A DNA stretch of 29,274 nucleotides from an uncultured Bacilli bacterium (GCA_934098345.1 CAKONX010000008.1:1-29274), one strand, 5' to 3'. Numbered from the stretch's first letter, positions 1 through 7,614 are shown. Numbers and translations: made by a program. Notes: generated by a model not told the origin, from the sequence alone.

Positions 1-341
1 ACGGCTTTTAATCTTTCCTCAAATTCACCACGATATTTAGCACCAGCAATTAAACTTGCAAGATCAAGTTCCCAGATTGTTTTATCTTTTAGACTATTTG
101 GAACATCTCCTCTTACAATTCTTAAAGCAAGTCCTTCAACAATAGCAGTTTTACCTACACCTGGTTCTCCAATTAATACTGGATTATTTTTTGTTTTACG
201 AGAAAGTATACGTGTAATGCTACGTATTTCCTCATCCCTTCCAATTACTGGATCAATTTTGCCTTTTTTGACATCTTCAATGATATTACGACCATATTTT
301 TCTAAAACATTTTCTTCTTTTTCTTCCATATTTGGATACAT
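1..341 (-). CDS. clpB: ClpB-type disaggregase, 5' end only, lacking the N-domain
   Basis: This is the first ~113 residues of an Hsp100 AAA+ disaggregase; the gene runs off the left edge. After a short acidic stretch the protein enters the D1 module directly: EKYGRNI, DPVIGRDEEIRSI, the Walker A motif GEPGVGKT (about residues 58-65) and AGAKYRGEFEERLKA near the edge. The last motif reads as ClpB rather than ClpC. The usual ~150-residue N-terminal substrate-binding domain is absent. The start is well supported: GAGGTGA lies just upstream of the ATG, and the promoter and CIRCE operator sit within 65 bases, leaving no room for an N-domain. ClpB proteins without the N-domain are known from Mycoplasma. 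The protein should resolubilise aggregates with DnaK in the cytoplasm. ClpL or another ClpATPase cannot be excluded without the rest of the gene. Confidence 0.88.
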   Translation of the reverse strand, partial: MYPNMEEKEENVLEKYGRNIIEDVKKGKIDPVIGRDEEIRSITRILSRKTKNNPVLIGEPGVGKTAIVEGLALRIVRGDVPNSLKDKTIWELDLASLIAGAKYRGEFEERLKA

Positions 342-361
342 ACTATCACCTCACAAGTATA

Positions 362-389
362 ATTATACTCAAAAATTAGCACTTGTCAA
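362..389 (-). promoter_or_regulatory. clpB promoter (consensus sigma-A type)
   Basis: Read on the minus strand, a perfect TTGACA (384-389) is followed after 16 bases by a perfect TATAAT (362-367), 20 bases before the clpB ATG. The -35 hexamer lies inside the CIRCE element, so HrcA binding would block polymerase directly. Confidence 0.88.
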
Positions 390-402
390 GTATGAGTGCT
401 AA
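376..402. promoter_or_regulatory. CIRCE operator (HrcA binding site)
   Basis: TTAGCACTT, a 9-base spacer, then GAGTGCTAA matches the CIRCE consensus TTAGCACTC-N9-GAGTGCTAA with one mismatch in the left arm. It overlaps the -35 of the clpB promoter. CIRCE is the binding site of the heat-shock repressor HrcA, so clpB is predicted to be de-repressed on heat stress. Confidence 0.93.
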
Positions 403-417
403 TTATATAAAAATATT

Positions 418-656
418 TTATTTTTTCTTGTGAGCAGTAATAATTGTATAAGAATACGAATTAATAGTTATAATAATGTTTTTTGTTTCACAATAATAAT
501 TTTTACCTTTTTTGTAAATATTTGCATTGTTAGATAAAATGCATTTTTTAGTAAATTCTATAACATCTTCATCACAATTTATATTTCTTTTAATTCTTTC
601 ACTACCTAATTTTGTTGTATGAATTTTTTTATATTTTCTATTAACATTTCTTTCAT
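418..656 (-). pseudogene. DUF3781 family protein, interrupted by a one-base frameshift
   Basis: Two overlapping frames together give a DUF3781-like protein of about 79 residues. The ATG at 656 (three bases after the stop of the upstream membrane-protein gene) starts MKEMLIENIKK. The rest of the family pattern (HTTKLGSERIKRN, then KKGKNYYCE, ending NSYSYTIITAHKKK) lies one frame over. The switch falls exactly at a run of seven A residues (minus strand; 624-630). One extra A would restore a single open frame, and 656 to 418 is 239 bases, one short of a multiple of three. The molecular function of DUF3781 is not known. It could be a recent pseudogene, a homopolymer sequencing error, or a slippage site. 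No alternative ATG exists in the second frame, so that half cannot easily be expressed alone. Confidence 0.7.
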
Positions 657-659
657 AAA

Positions 660-1136
660 TTATTTATCTTTCTTTATATACATTAAATATATTAGCGCAA
701 TTAACACCAAATAATCATAAAAATATAATTTATCAAATAATTTTATACTTACTATTATTGTTAAAAGTATTATACCAATTTTTATTATTTTAGAAATTGT
801 TCTATTATCTTTTATGAAATATGTAAAATATGCTAGTATTGGTGAAAGAAACGCCACAATTCCCCATCCTATTATAAATCGTTTCCCATATACTCCATGA
901 GTAATCATAGCTGTTAAATAATAAGTTATAAGCATTGCTATAAAAAATAAGAAAACATTTAACATCGCATCTTTTCTAGTTTTGCTTTTTAAAACTATAA
1001 GTACTCCAATTAAAATAAAAACAGAAATTGACGAAAATATATTTCCAAGTACTTGTGTATAAATATCAAATAGTCTAATCATTATTCCAAATAATAAGCC
1101 AAAAGAAAATAATTTAACTTTACTAACAATATTCAT
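660..1136 (-). CDS. Small integral membrane protein, unknown function
   Basis: The protein is 158 residues and very hydrophobic, with about five predicted membrane segments (roughly 8-27, 32-50, 58-78, 88-108 and 116-152) and a short basic tail. I do not recognise a family with certainty; its pattern recalls an uncharacterised group of small Clostridia/Bacilli membrane proteins. GGTGAT lies just upstream of the ATG. The gene begins directly after the terminator of the MATE-fusion gene and is followed after three bases by the broken DUF3781 gene, so the two were probably co-transcribed. A TATAAT-like -10 stands between the terminator and the start. Confidence 0.75.
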   Translation of the reverse strand: MNIVSKVKLFSFGLLFGIMIRLFDIYTQVLGNIFSSISVFILIGVLIVLKSKTRKDAMLNVFLFFIAMLITYYLTAMITHGVYGKRFIIGWGIVAFLSPILAYFTYFIKDNRTISKIIKIGIILLTIIVSIKLFDKLYFYDYLVLIALIYLMYIKKDK

Positions 1137-1160
1137 ATTATCACCATCTTAATTATACAT

Positions 1161-1190
1161 AAAAAAAATAGAAAATGAAATTCTATTTTT
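1161..1190 (-). terminator. Terminator of the MATE-kinase fusion gene
   Basis: On the minus strand a 10-bp stem (AAAAATAGAA paired with TTCTATTTTT), a 7-base loop and a long T run overlap the stop codon of the upstream gene. It is AT-rich but regular. Confidence 0.75.
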
Positions 1191-3162
1191 CTTTTAAAAT
1201 ATTTTTTATATAATTTACAATTATGTTTGCAGATTCTTCTACTCCATATTTATCAACATTTAACATAAAATCATAGTTACTTGAATCTTTCCAATCTTGA
1301 CCAGTATAGAATTTATAATGTTTAGCTCTTTCTTTATCTATTTTTTCTAGTTTCTTTTGAATATTTTTTTCTTTTAAACCATAATAAAGAACAGCTCTTT
1401 TTTCTTTGGATGAAACATCACTGTAAAGAAAAATCTTTATTAAATTTTTATTTTTTCTTAAAATGTAATTTGCACATCTTCCAACAATAACACATGAATC
1501 TTTACCAATATTTTTTATCACTTTTTCTTCTGCTATATAAAGTAAATCTTCATTGTTATTCATATAACTTTTAGTCTTTGTTTGATCAATTTTTTTAATA
1601 TAATTAGTATCAAGTCCACTTTTTTTAGATGCTAAATCAATTATTTCTTTGTCATAGAAAGGAATTCCTAATTTTTCAGATACAAGTTTTCCCACAAATC
1701 TTCCACCTGAACCATATTCACGAGATATTGTTATAACTATTGGCTTTCCGTTATAATGTTTAGTTACATTATTTTCTAAAGTTATCTCATTAGACACTTT
1801 AATATCTAGTTTCCTATATTCACTTAATAATATACATAATGTTATTATGAAACATAATGCATCAGCAATACAACCAGCGTACATTACTCCATATAATCCT
1901 TTATTAAAAACAAATGCGAGTAATAAAGATATTGGTATAAGTAAAATAATTTGTCTAATAAATGAAACAGCTGTTGATTTTACTACATTACCTATTGATT
2001 GAATTACTATACTAGTTGTCATCTCTAAAGCATTAAGAGCAATTACAAGTAAGAAACTATGACACATTAAAGTTGCAAACTCCATAAATAAATTATAAGA
2101 TGGATCACTTGAACTTATAAATATTGATGCAATTTCTTTTGGAAATAAAACAAATATTAAGTTAAAGATAATACCAACTATAAAATTAATTACTAAAACT
2201 CTTTTTATAGTTTCTTTAACACGAGCTTCGTTTCCTGCTCCAAAGTTATAACCAATTATTGGTTGGGCTCCAATAGATATTCCTAATACAGTAGAAATAT
2301 ATAAACTGTTTATTTTAGATATTACTCCATATACAGATAATGGTATAACTGGACCAAATTTAGTTTCAGCACCTAAATTAGTCATCATATTATTCATAAA
2401 TACAAATAATACTAAGATAGTTAATTGAGTTATAAAAGATGATAATCCTAAAGATAATATTCTTAATATGCTCTTATCTATTTTAAAATATTCTTTCTTT
2501 AAAGTAACTGATTTTACTTTCCATAAATAAATTATTGCAATAATAAATGATATTATTTGGCCTATAACAGTTGCAATTGCTCCACCGGCAACTCCCATAT
2601 CAAATACAAAAATAAATATTGGATCTAAAATAATATTAATTATTGCACCAACTACTAACATAATCATTGAATATGCTGGAGAACCGTCTGCCCTTATAAT
2701 ACTAGACATACCAGAATAGATTATCATAAATGGTGCCCCTAAAATAATTATTCTTCCATAATCAACAGCATATTTGTATACACTTTCAGAACAACCAAAG
2801 AAATACACAAGTTTTGGAAGTAATATAAATGATAGTAAACTCACAATTATTGAAACAATAAAAGTTAAAGTAATTGATGAAGCTAAACTTTTAGCTGCAC
2901 TCAATTTATCTCCTTCACCTAATTTTAAAGACATATTAGCAGCAGCTCCATTACCTATTAAACCAGCAATTGCGTTGAATAAAATAACAAGCGGAAAAAT
3001 TACATTTGTTGCTGCATTTCCAAGTGTTCCTACACCTTTCCCAATAAATATTTGGTCAACTATATTATATACTGAATTTATAAGCATACTAATAACACAA
3101 GGAACTGAAAATGTTAATAAAAGTTTGCTAATTTTTTCTTTTCCTAAGTCTAATTCTTTCAT
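1183..3162 (-). CDS. MATE efflux transporter fused to a cytidylate-kinase-like domain
   Basis: Residues 1 to about 450 are a complete MATE transporter (12 membrane segments) resembling MepA-type drug/Na+ antiporters, beginning MKELDLGKEKISKLLL and containing DQIFIGKGVG and GAQPIIGYNFGAGN. A short linker leads to a second domain (about 472-659) with KPIVITISREYGSGG as its P-loop region, GIPFYDKEII, VGRCANYIL and the distal RAKHYKFYTGQDWKDSSNYD. This is the signature of the cytidylate-kinase-like family (Cytidylate_kin2), which usually occurs as a free-standing protein. The reaction is unproven. I place the start at 3162 because AGAAGG precedes that ATG at good spacing; an upstream in-frame ATG at 3195 has no ribosome binding site. 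The kinase domain should face the cytoplasm. The fusion is continuous in frame. Confidence 0.9.
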   Translation of the reverse strand: MKELDLGKEKISKLLLTFSVPCVISMLINSVYNIVDQIFIGKGVGTLGNAATNVIFPLVILFNAIAGLIGNGAAANMSLKLGEGDKLSAAKSLASSITLTFIVSIIVSLLSFILLPKLVYFFGCSESVYKYAVDYGRIIILGAPFMIIYSGMSSIIRADGSPAYSMIMLVVGAIINIILDPIFIFVFDMGVAGGAIATVIGQIISFIIAIIYLWKVKSVTLKKEYFKIDKSILRILSLGLSSFITQLTILVLFVFMNNMMTNLGAETKFGPVIPLSVYGVISKINSLYISTVLGISIGAQPIIGYNFGAGNEARVKETIKRVLVINFIVGIIFNLIFVLFPKEIASIFISSSDPSYNLFMEFATLMCHSFLLVIALNALEMTTSIVIQSIGNVVKSTAVSFIRQIILLIPISLLLAFVFNKGLYGVMYAGCIADALCFIITLCILLSEYRKLDIKVSNEITLENNVTKHYNGKPIVITISREYGSGGRFVGKLVSEKLGIPFYDKEIIDLASKKSGLDTNYIKKIDQTKTKSYMNNNEDLLYIAEEKVIKNIGKDSCVIVGRCANYILRKNKNLIKIFLYSDVSSKEKRAVLYYGLKEKNIQKKLEKIDKERAKHYKFYTGQDWKDSSNYDFMLNVDKYGVEESANIIVNYIKNILKEK

Positions 3163-3203
3163 ATTTAACCTTCTTTCTTTTAAGACCTTGCTCATTATAG
3201 CAT

Positions 3204-3242
3204 AAAAAAAATTCTTGTGTAAGTTTTTTTCAAGAATTTTTT
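3204..3242 (-). terminator. Terminator downstream of the UDG-family gene
   Basis: Twelve-base perfect arms (AAAAAATTCTTG at 3206-3217 and CAAGAATTTTTT at 3231-3242) enclose a 13-base loop. Read on the minus strand it ends in a T run, 14 bases after the stop at 3256. It lies just upstream of the MATE fusion, which argues against the longer start of that gene. Confidence 0.8.
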
Positions 3243-3255
3243 CTTTTAAAATATA

Positions 3256-3912
3256 TTATTCATCATATTCACCTTTTATTATATATTTTATATCTTCAAT
3301 TGATTTATCTATATTAAATCTACCATTACCAACTGGGTAATATACAGCAAAACAATTATATTTTCTATCATTTATTTTCTTAATGAACTTTTCTTTTCTA
3401 CATAAAGAAACCGATATTTTTTTATTTAAAACTATTGAGCTAACTTGGTTTCCTAATAAAATTATTACCTTAGGATTTACTATTTCTATTTCTTTTTCTA
3501 ATAAATGCAAATACTCTTTAAATACTTTATCAGGTAATTCTCTTGCATCAACTTGAGTACATTTACCTAAATTAGTGATAAAGTATCTATGTTTTTTAAC
3601 ATTATCATAAACAGTTGAAGCAAATTCCTCAGTCCATTCACTCCCTTTAATTGAACGAATACTTTCATATGTATCATCATCTAAAAGACCAACTTCATTA
3701 AAAAGTCCCCAAATAGTTTTAGTACCAATCCAAGGTGCTTTTAACCCTTTCCAAGTTTTATTTGATGCAATATTTTTTCCAGTTGGATTCATAAAAACAA
3801 AACATATATCAGGATTAACTGTACAGCCACCAAAATAAATGGAATTTAGTTCTTTTGCTCCATACTTTTTTTGTAATTTATCATATTCATACTTTAAATC
3901 ATCAAGTTTCAT
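3256..3912 (-). CDS. Uracil-DNA glycosylase superfamily protein
   Basis: The 218-residue protein carries the UDG-fold landmarks: FVFMNPTGKNI near residues 38-48 as the catalytic/uracil-binding motif, an aromatic segment APWIGTKTIWGL, FITNLGKCTQ at about 111-120, the strand VIILLGNQVSSIVL, and YYPVGNGRFN (191-200) in place of the usual HPS loop. The class is unclear. No convincing four-cysteine Fe-S cluster of UDG families 4/5 is visible, so it is best called an atypical superfamily member with a role in base excision repair or an unknown nucleic-acid function. AAGGAA precedes the ATG. The first 11 bases overlap the end of the upstream MATE-like gene, indicating translational coupling. Confidence 0.82.
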   Translation of the reverse strand: MKLDDLKYEYDKLQKKYGAKELNSIYFGGCTVNPDICFVFMNPTGKNIASNKTWKGLKAPWIGTKTIWGLFNEVGLLDDDTYESIRSIKGSEWTEEFASTVYDNVKKHRYFITNLGKCTQVDARELPDKVFKEYLHLLEKEIEIVNPKVIILLGNQVSSIVLNKKISVSLCRKEKFIKKINDRKYNCFAVYYPVGNGRFNIDKSIEDIKYIIKGEYDE

Positions 3913-5065
3913 TTCGTTCCTTCTTTCTAATAATTATATTCGTTGTAATTAGTTGATAAAATGCTGATATTATTTGACCTAAAATAGTACAAAATGGAGT
4001 TGGCAAAAATGATGAAACAACTCTTATTCCACTTGCAATAAATTTATTAAAAGTCATTTTTATACTAGAATATTCTAATGTTAAATAACATGTTTTAAGT
4101 TTATATATTGGATATATCAAAAAATTTATAACTTCTACAGATAAATAAATAAGTACAAGATATATATTTAAATCATAAAATCTAAACATTATTAAAAGCA
4201 TAAGGAAAGTTGATGATAAAAGTAAAAACATCAATATATAGGCATTTTTTCTTGATTTTTTATAATCAAATTTGTTTTTCGCTAAGTCTATTTTAGCTGC
4301 CTCACTTATTGAACCGAATGAATCCCATTGACAGTCAGTTATAAGAGCAACAAAATTCATAGCAGCTAAATATTTAACACCAAATGTTGCGGCATTTGAT
4401 AATCCAAAAAGAAATATTAAAAAGAACAATATGCTATCACAAAAATCCACTAAGTCATATTTTATACTTTTAAAAATAGATAAATCTAGTTTGAATCTAT
4501 CAAAATGAATCACAAACATTACTAAAACATAAGTTATTAATCCAATTAAAGTTTCAGTAATAATAAATAACTGGTTTTTACTAATTAAAGAAAAAATAAT
4601 AATCAAAATTAAATTCAAACTATTAAATATTATGGTATGAATATTTGCAGCTGTATTTTTTTCTTCATAATAAAGTTTTTCTATTAAAAGCACAAAAATG
4701 GAATGAACACATAATTGTATAATAGAATAAGAACAAAAATTATGATAAATTGTAGTATCCATATTCATAAAATTTATAAAATTATCTACATTTATTAAGA
4801 ACAATCCAAATATTACTATACTAAAAATAATACCAAAAACTATTCCTGACATAACGGCATTTTTATTTTTTTCTTTTAAAGCATATATATTTGGAGATAT
4901 TCCAAATGCTGACTTAAGTAAATTATAAATAAATTGAAGTGGATATGTTACTGAAAAAACATTAATTAGATTACTATCAACAAATATACCTAAAACAAAC
5001 CATTGTATAATAGGAATCAAAGAAAAGACTAATGAATCAAAACTTATTTTTAATAATCTCTTCAT
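3902..5065 (-). CDS. MATE-like (MOP superfamily) multi-spanning membrane protein
   Basis: This is a 387-residue integral membrane protein with about 10-12 hydrophobic segments arranged as two halves and very few charges in the membrane. The segment ITDCQWDSFGSISEAAK between the halves and LPTPFCTILGQ near the C-terminus recall divergent MATE-like transporters of Clostridia; the substrate is unknown. The start at 5065 (MKRLLKISFDS) is preceded by AGAGGTAG at good spacing; a longer in-frame start at 5119 would run into the divergent promoter region and lacks a ribosome binding site. The gene is divergent from the HTH-CYTH gene and overlaps the UDG-like gene by 11 bases, so those two form an operon. 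Confidence 0.72.
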   Translation of the reverse strand: MKRLLKISFDSLVFSLIPIIQWFVLGIFVDSNLINVFSVTYPLQFIYNLLKSAFGISPNIYALKEKNKNAVMSGIVFGIIFSIVIFGLFLINVDNFINFMNMDTTIYHNFCSYSIIQLCVHSIFVLLIEKLYYEEKNTAANIHTIIFNSLNLILIIIFSLISKNQLFIITETLIGLITYVLVMFVIHFDRFKLDLSIFKSIKYDLVDFCDSILFFLIFLFGLSNAATFGVKYLAAMNFVALITDCQWDSFGSISEAAKIDLAKNKFDYKKSRKNAYILMFLLLSSTFLMLLIMFRFYDLNIYLVLIYLSVEVINFLIYPIYKLKTCYLTLEYSSIKMTFNKFIASGIRVVSSFLPTPFCTILGQIISAFYQLITTNIIIRKKERNET

Positions 5066-5071
5066 ATTTAC

Positions 5072-5156
5072 TACCTCTTCTAAATATCTATTGTCATAAT
5101 TATAACATAAAGAGTACAAAAAAAGATTAAATAATTATATAATATATTTAGAGGTA
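5072..5156. repeat. Inverted repeat across the divergent intergenic region
   Basis: ATATTTAGAGGTA at 5144-5156 recurs inverted at 5072-5087 with a three-base insertion. Each arm contains the Shine-Dalgarno of the gene it faces, so the two divergent genes have near-identical 5' leaders. It may be an operator for the adjacent HTH-CYTH protein or simply convergent leader sequence; the sequence alone does not decide. Confidence 0.4.
5138..5143 (+). promoter_or_regulatory. -10 element of the HTH-CYTH gene
   Basis: TATAAT lies 16 bases before the ATG, so transcription would start about at the Shine-Dalgarno (GAGG at 5151-5154). The -35 at the expected distance (TACAAA) is weak, consistent with a regulated promoter. 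Confidence 0.5.
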
Positions 5157-5159
5157 ATT

Positions 5160-5864
5160 ATGGAAACTATTGGAGAAAGAATTAAAAATGCAAGAAAAAA
5201 TCTTGGCTATACTCAAGAAAGTTTAGCAAATATGTTATATTTTTCAGATAAAACAATATCCAGTTGGGAAAAAAATAGAACTAAACCAGATATAGCTAGT
5301 TTATGTTTATTAAGTGAAAAACTGAATACATCTATTGATTATTTATTATATGGTAATAAAAAAGTCATTAATCAAGAATTAGAAATTAAAATTAAAGTAA
5401 ATTATGATGAGTATTTAAGAATCTTAAATGATGTTAAAAATAATTCTGAAGAAATTGATAAACTTAAACAAGTTGATGAATATTTTAAAACAAATAATAA
5501 AATGTGGTTAAGAATAAGAGAAAGTAAAAATTCAATTATTCTTTCATTAAAAAAATTAATAAATGAGAATAAGTTTTCTAAAGACATTGTTACTATTGAT
5601 AATAAAGAAAGTATGAAAAATATACTAATTGATCTTAATTATAAAAGTTTAGGTATTATTTCTAAAACTAGAATAATTTTTAATTATCAAAATAATTATG
5701 AAATATCTTTTGATGATGTTCAAGATTTAGGTTTATTTATTGAAGTTAAAGCTAAAAATCAAGATATAACTTATGATGATATAATTAATGTTTGTAAACA
5801 TTTTTCTATGAATACCAAAAATATAGAAAGTGAAAAATATATAGAATTAAAGAGTCATTTATGA
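5160..5864 (+). CDS. XRE-type HTH protein with a C-terminal CYTH-like domain
   Basis: Residues 1-65 are an XRE/Cro helix-turn-helix (GERIKNARKNLGYTQESLA, then KTISSWEKNRTKPD and SIDYLLYG). Residues 73 to about 225 match the CYTH fold (class IV adenylate cyclase/thiamine triphosphatase): the opening ELEIKIKV supplies ExExK (E73, E75, K77), followed by VDEYF, WLRIRES (116-122), LSLKK, KTRIIF (169-174) and FDDVQDLGLFIEVK (184-197). The usual second Glu of the final E-x-E is a Lys, so catalysis may be altered while binding of a triphosphate or polyphosphate ligand remains plausible. GAGGTAATT precedes the ATG. It is divergent from a MATE-like operon and convergent with a second CYTH protein. A ligand-sensing repressor or activator is the simplest reading, but this is inference. 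Confidence 0.82.
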   Translation: METIGERIKNARKNLGYTQESLANMLYFSDKTISSWEKNRTKPDIASLCLLSEKLNTSIDYLLYGNKKVINQELEIKIKVNYDEYLRILNDVKNNSEEIDKLKQVDEYFKTNNKMWLRIRESKNSIILSLKKLINENKFSKDIVTIDNKESMKNILIDLNYKSLGIISKTRIIFNYQNNYEISFDDVQDLGLFIEVKAKNQDITYDDIINVCKHFSMNTKNIESEKYIELKSHL

Positions 5865-5875
5865 AGTGACTCTTT
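5849..5875. terminator. Shared bidirectional terminator holding both stop codons
   Basis: A 12-bp stem (AAAGAGTCATTT at 5849-5860 paired with AAGTGACTCTTT at 5864-5875, with one G-T pair) has an ATG loop and is followed on the plus strand by T-rich sequence. The plus-strand TGA (5862-5864) and the minus-strand TAA (5859-5861) of the two convergent CYTH genes fall at the loop. Confidence 0.8.
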
Positions 5876-6992
5876 TTAGTTTTTTATTATTTGATTCAAC
5901 TGATTTAAAATAGTTATCAAATTCATGATTATTACTAACCTCTTCTACTACTTTTATAAATGGTGGAATTACTATATTTTCATCATCTGTAACATTTATT
6001 TCAAGTATTGCATCATCTGGATTCATTATTCCATCTTCGAAAAGATCTAAATACATATATGTTTCTTGATAACTAAAATATAATCGATATTTGGATATTA
6101 CTTTAGAACCTTCTATTTTAAATGATAATAATTCATTATACATTTTTTCATCGAGTTTTTTACTACTTTTTAATACTTTTCTTCCATCATCTAAATATTC
6201 ATAAATTGTTAATTCATATAATGGAGATGAATCAATAACCGTTTTTCTTAATCTTTTTTCTTCATTATTATTACTTTTTAAATATACTTGTTTAATATAA
6301 ACAGGAGATGCAATTTCAGAAATATATTTTAAATCCGTTAATGACAAATCAACTAAATATTTTCTTTGATTTTTAACAGCTTTTTTATTTAGAAGTTCAT
6401 TAATGTAATTTGCTACTTCATTAACTTTATCTTCCATGTGTTCTTTTGGACCAACTATTTTTAGTTTTGGATGTCCTACCCAACTTTTTAAAGTTCTTTC
6501 TCCAAGTTTTAAAGCATAGTCAGGACTTTCTGATCTAGCTGAGTTATTTTCTAAAGTATAAAACTCTTTTGCACCTACAAGACCAATTACTAAATCATAT
6601 TTATTTAAAAGTTCTGAATAATTATTTTTATTTGTTACTTTTTTTAAAACATTCATGAATTCTTCATCTGTTACATATGATTTATTATCAATTGTTCCAC
6701 GGTCATATATAATCAGTAAATCTTTATCAGGATATTTGGTTGTATACATTTTTACAGCATCATCTATAACTTTTTCTTTACTTAATTGTTGTTTTAACAC
6801 TAATTCTTGAAAAGCAAACATATCCACTGGATCTTCTCCAAATGGTTTAATTCCTGAAGTAATTATTTCTGTTGCTGTTTCTGGAACAACAATTACTTTT
6901 ACTCCTAAAGATGAAAATATTTTTATAATATTATTTATTACAGTAGTTTTACCACTTCCAGGTCCACCTGTTAACACAATTCTTTTTTCCAT
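5859..6992 (-). CDS. P-loop ATPase (AAA_28/TTD14-like) fused to a CYTH domain
   Basis: This 377-residue protein starts with a P-loop, LTGGPGSGKTTVINNI (Walker A at 9-17), followed by VVPETATEII, a Walker-B-like IIYDRGTIDNKSY (94-106) and the lid region SARSESPDYALKLGERTL. This resembles the AAA_28 domain of NadR-like kinases and animal TTD14. Residues from about 209 form a CYTH-like domain: RKYLVDL, IKQVYLKS, EEKRLRKT (244-251), SKYRLYFSYQETYMYLDLF (300-318) and AILEINV. The same two-domain architecture is known from TTD14-like proteins; the bacterial role is not established. Its ATG overlaps the stop of the histidine-phosphatase gene in TAATG, so the two are translationally coupled. Its 3' end overlaps that of the HTH-CYTH gene by six bases. 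Confidence 0.87.
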   Translation of the reverse strand: MEKRIVLTGGPGSGKTTVINNIIKIFSSLGVKVIVVPETATEIITSGIKPFGEDPVDMFAFQELVLKQQLSKEKVIDDAVKMYTTKYPDKDLLIIYDRGTIDNKSYVTDEEFMNVLKKVTNKNNYSELLNKYDLVIGLVGAKEFYTLENNSARSESPDYALKLGERTLKSWVGHPKLKIVGPKEHMEDKVNEVANYINELLNKKAVKNQRKYLVDLSLTDLKYISEIASPVYIKQVYLKSNNNEEKRLRKTVIDSSPLYELTIYEYLDDGRKVLKSSKKLDEKMYNELLSFKIEGSKVISKYRLYFSYQETYMYLDLFEDGIMNPDDAILEINVTDDENIVIPPFIKVVEEVSNNHEFDNYFKSVESNNKKLKRVTS

Positions 6993-7555
6993 TAATAAAT
7001 TCTCCTTATAAGTCTTTTTTCTTTATCTAATTCATGGATACTTCCATGAGTTACATCAAATTTTTCTTTATCCATAGTTAGTTCTAAATGGTTTAATATA
7101 ATATAAATCATATTAATAACTCCACGATGAGTAACTATTAAAGTATCATCATCAAGTGCAAGTATCTTTTCCATTATGCTTTCTATTCTTACTTTTAAAT
7201 CCATAAGAGATTCTCCATTAGGAAAAATGGTATAAATAGTAACATTTTTTAGAAATACAAGTTTTTCTTTATTTAAAAGTGTTTTTTTAAGTCCATTAAA
7301 GTCTCCCTTATTTTGTTCTCTTAATGATTCGGTTTCTAAGTAATCTAGATTAAGATTTTCACCAATTATTTGAGCAGTTTCTGTTGCCCGAGATATATCA
7401 CTGGTAACAATCATTTTTATGTTTAGATTGTTTTGAATCCAAGTAGAAGTCTTCTTTATTTCTTCTATTCCTTCTTCAGTAAGAGTAACATCACTCCAGC
7501 CTCCTATATATTCTTCATCATCTTGGCCATGCCTTATAAAATATATCAATTTCAT
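6992..7555 (-). CDS. Histidine phosphatase family protein (phosphoglycerate-mutase-like)
   Basis: The protein begins KLIYFIRHGQDDEEY, where RHG carries the phospho-accepting His. It also has the family features SDISRATETAQIIGE, SLREQNKGDFNG and the second catalytic His in TLIVTHRGVINMIY. At ~187 residues it has the normal length for small broad-specificity phosphatases of the RHG superfamily; the substrate is unknown. I place the start at 7555 because the family begins directly at this strand; an in-frame ATG at 7576 sits against the upstream terminator and has no Shine-Dalgarno, though the chosen ATG has only a closely spaced GGGTG. The stop overlaps the start of the ATPase-CYTH gene, so a shared substrate or pathway is likely. 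Confidence 0.88.
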   Translation of the reverse strand: MKLIYFIRHGQDDEEYIGGWSDVTLTEEGIEEIKKTSTWIQNNLNIKMIVTSDISRATETAQIIGENLNLDYLETESLREQNKGDFNGLKKTLLNKEKLVFLKNVTIYTIFPNGESLMDLKVRIESIMEKILALDDDTLIVTHRGVINMIYIILNHLELTMDKEKFDVTHGSIHELDKEKRLIRRIY

Positions 7556-7584
7556 CACCCAAGAAAAATATATCATGTAAACTA

Positions 7585-7614
7585 ATAAAAAAAACTCTAC
7601 AGTTTGTAGAATTT
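7585..7614 (-). terminator. Terminator of the DUF402 gene
   Basis: On the minus strand, AAATTCTACA pairs with TGTAGAGTTT (one G-T pair) around a 3-base loop, followed by a run of T. It overlaps the stop codon at 7613 and separates this gene from the histidine phosphatase. Confidence 0.8.

Noticed and set aside
217..402. Plus-strand open frame over the clpB start
   Set aside because: It is antisense to the conserved clpB coding sequence and runs through the promoter and CIRCE element.
5859..5864. Use of UGA as tryptophan (Mollicutes code 4)
   Set aside because: UGA ends the HTH-CYTH and Sir2 genes at sensible places, and Trp codons in conserved positions are TGG.
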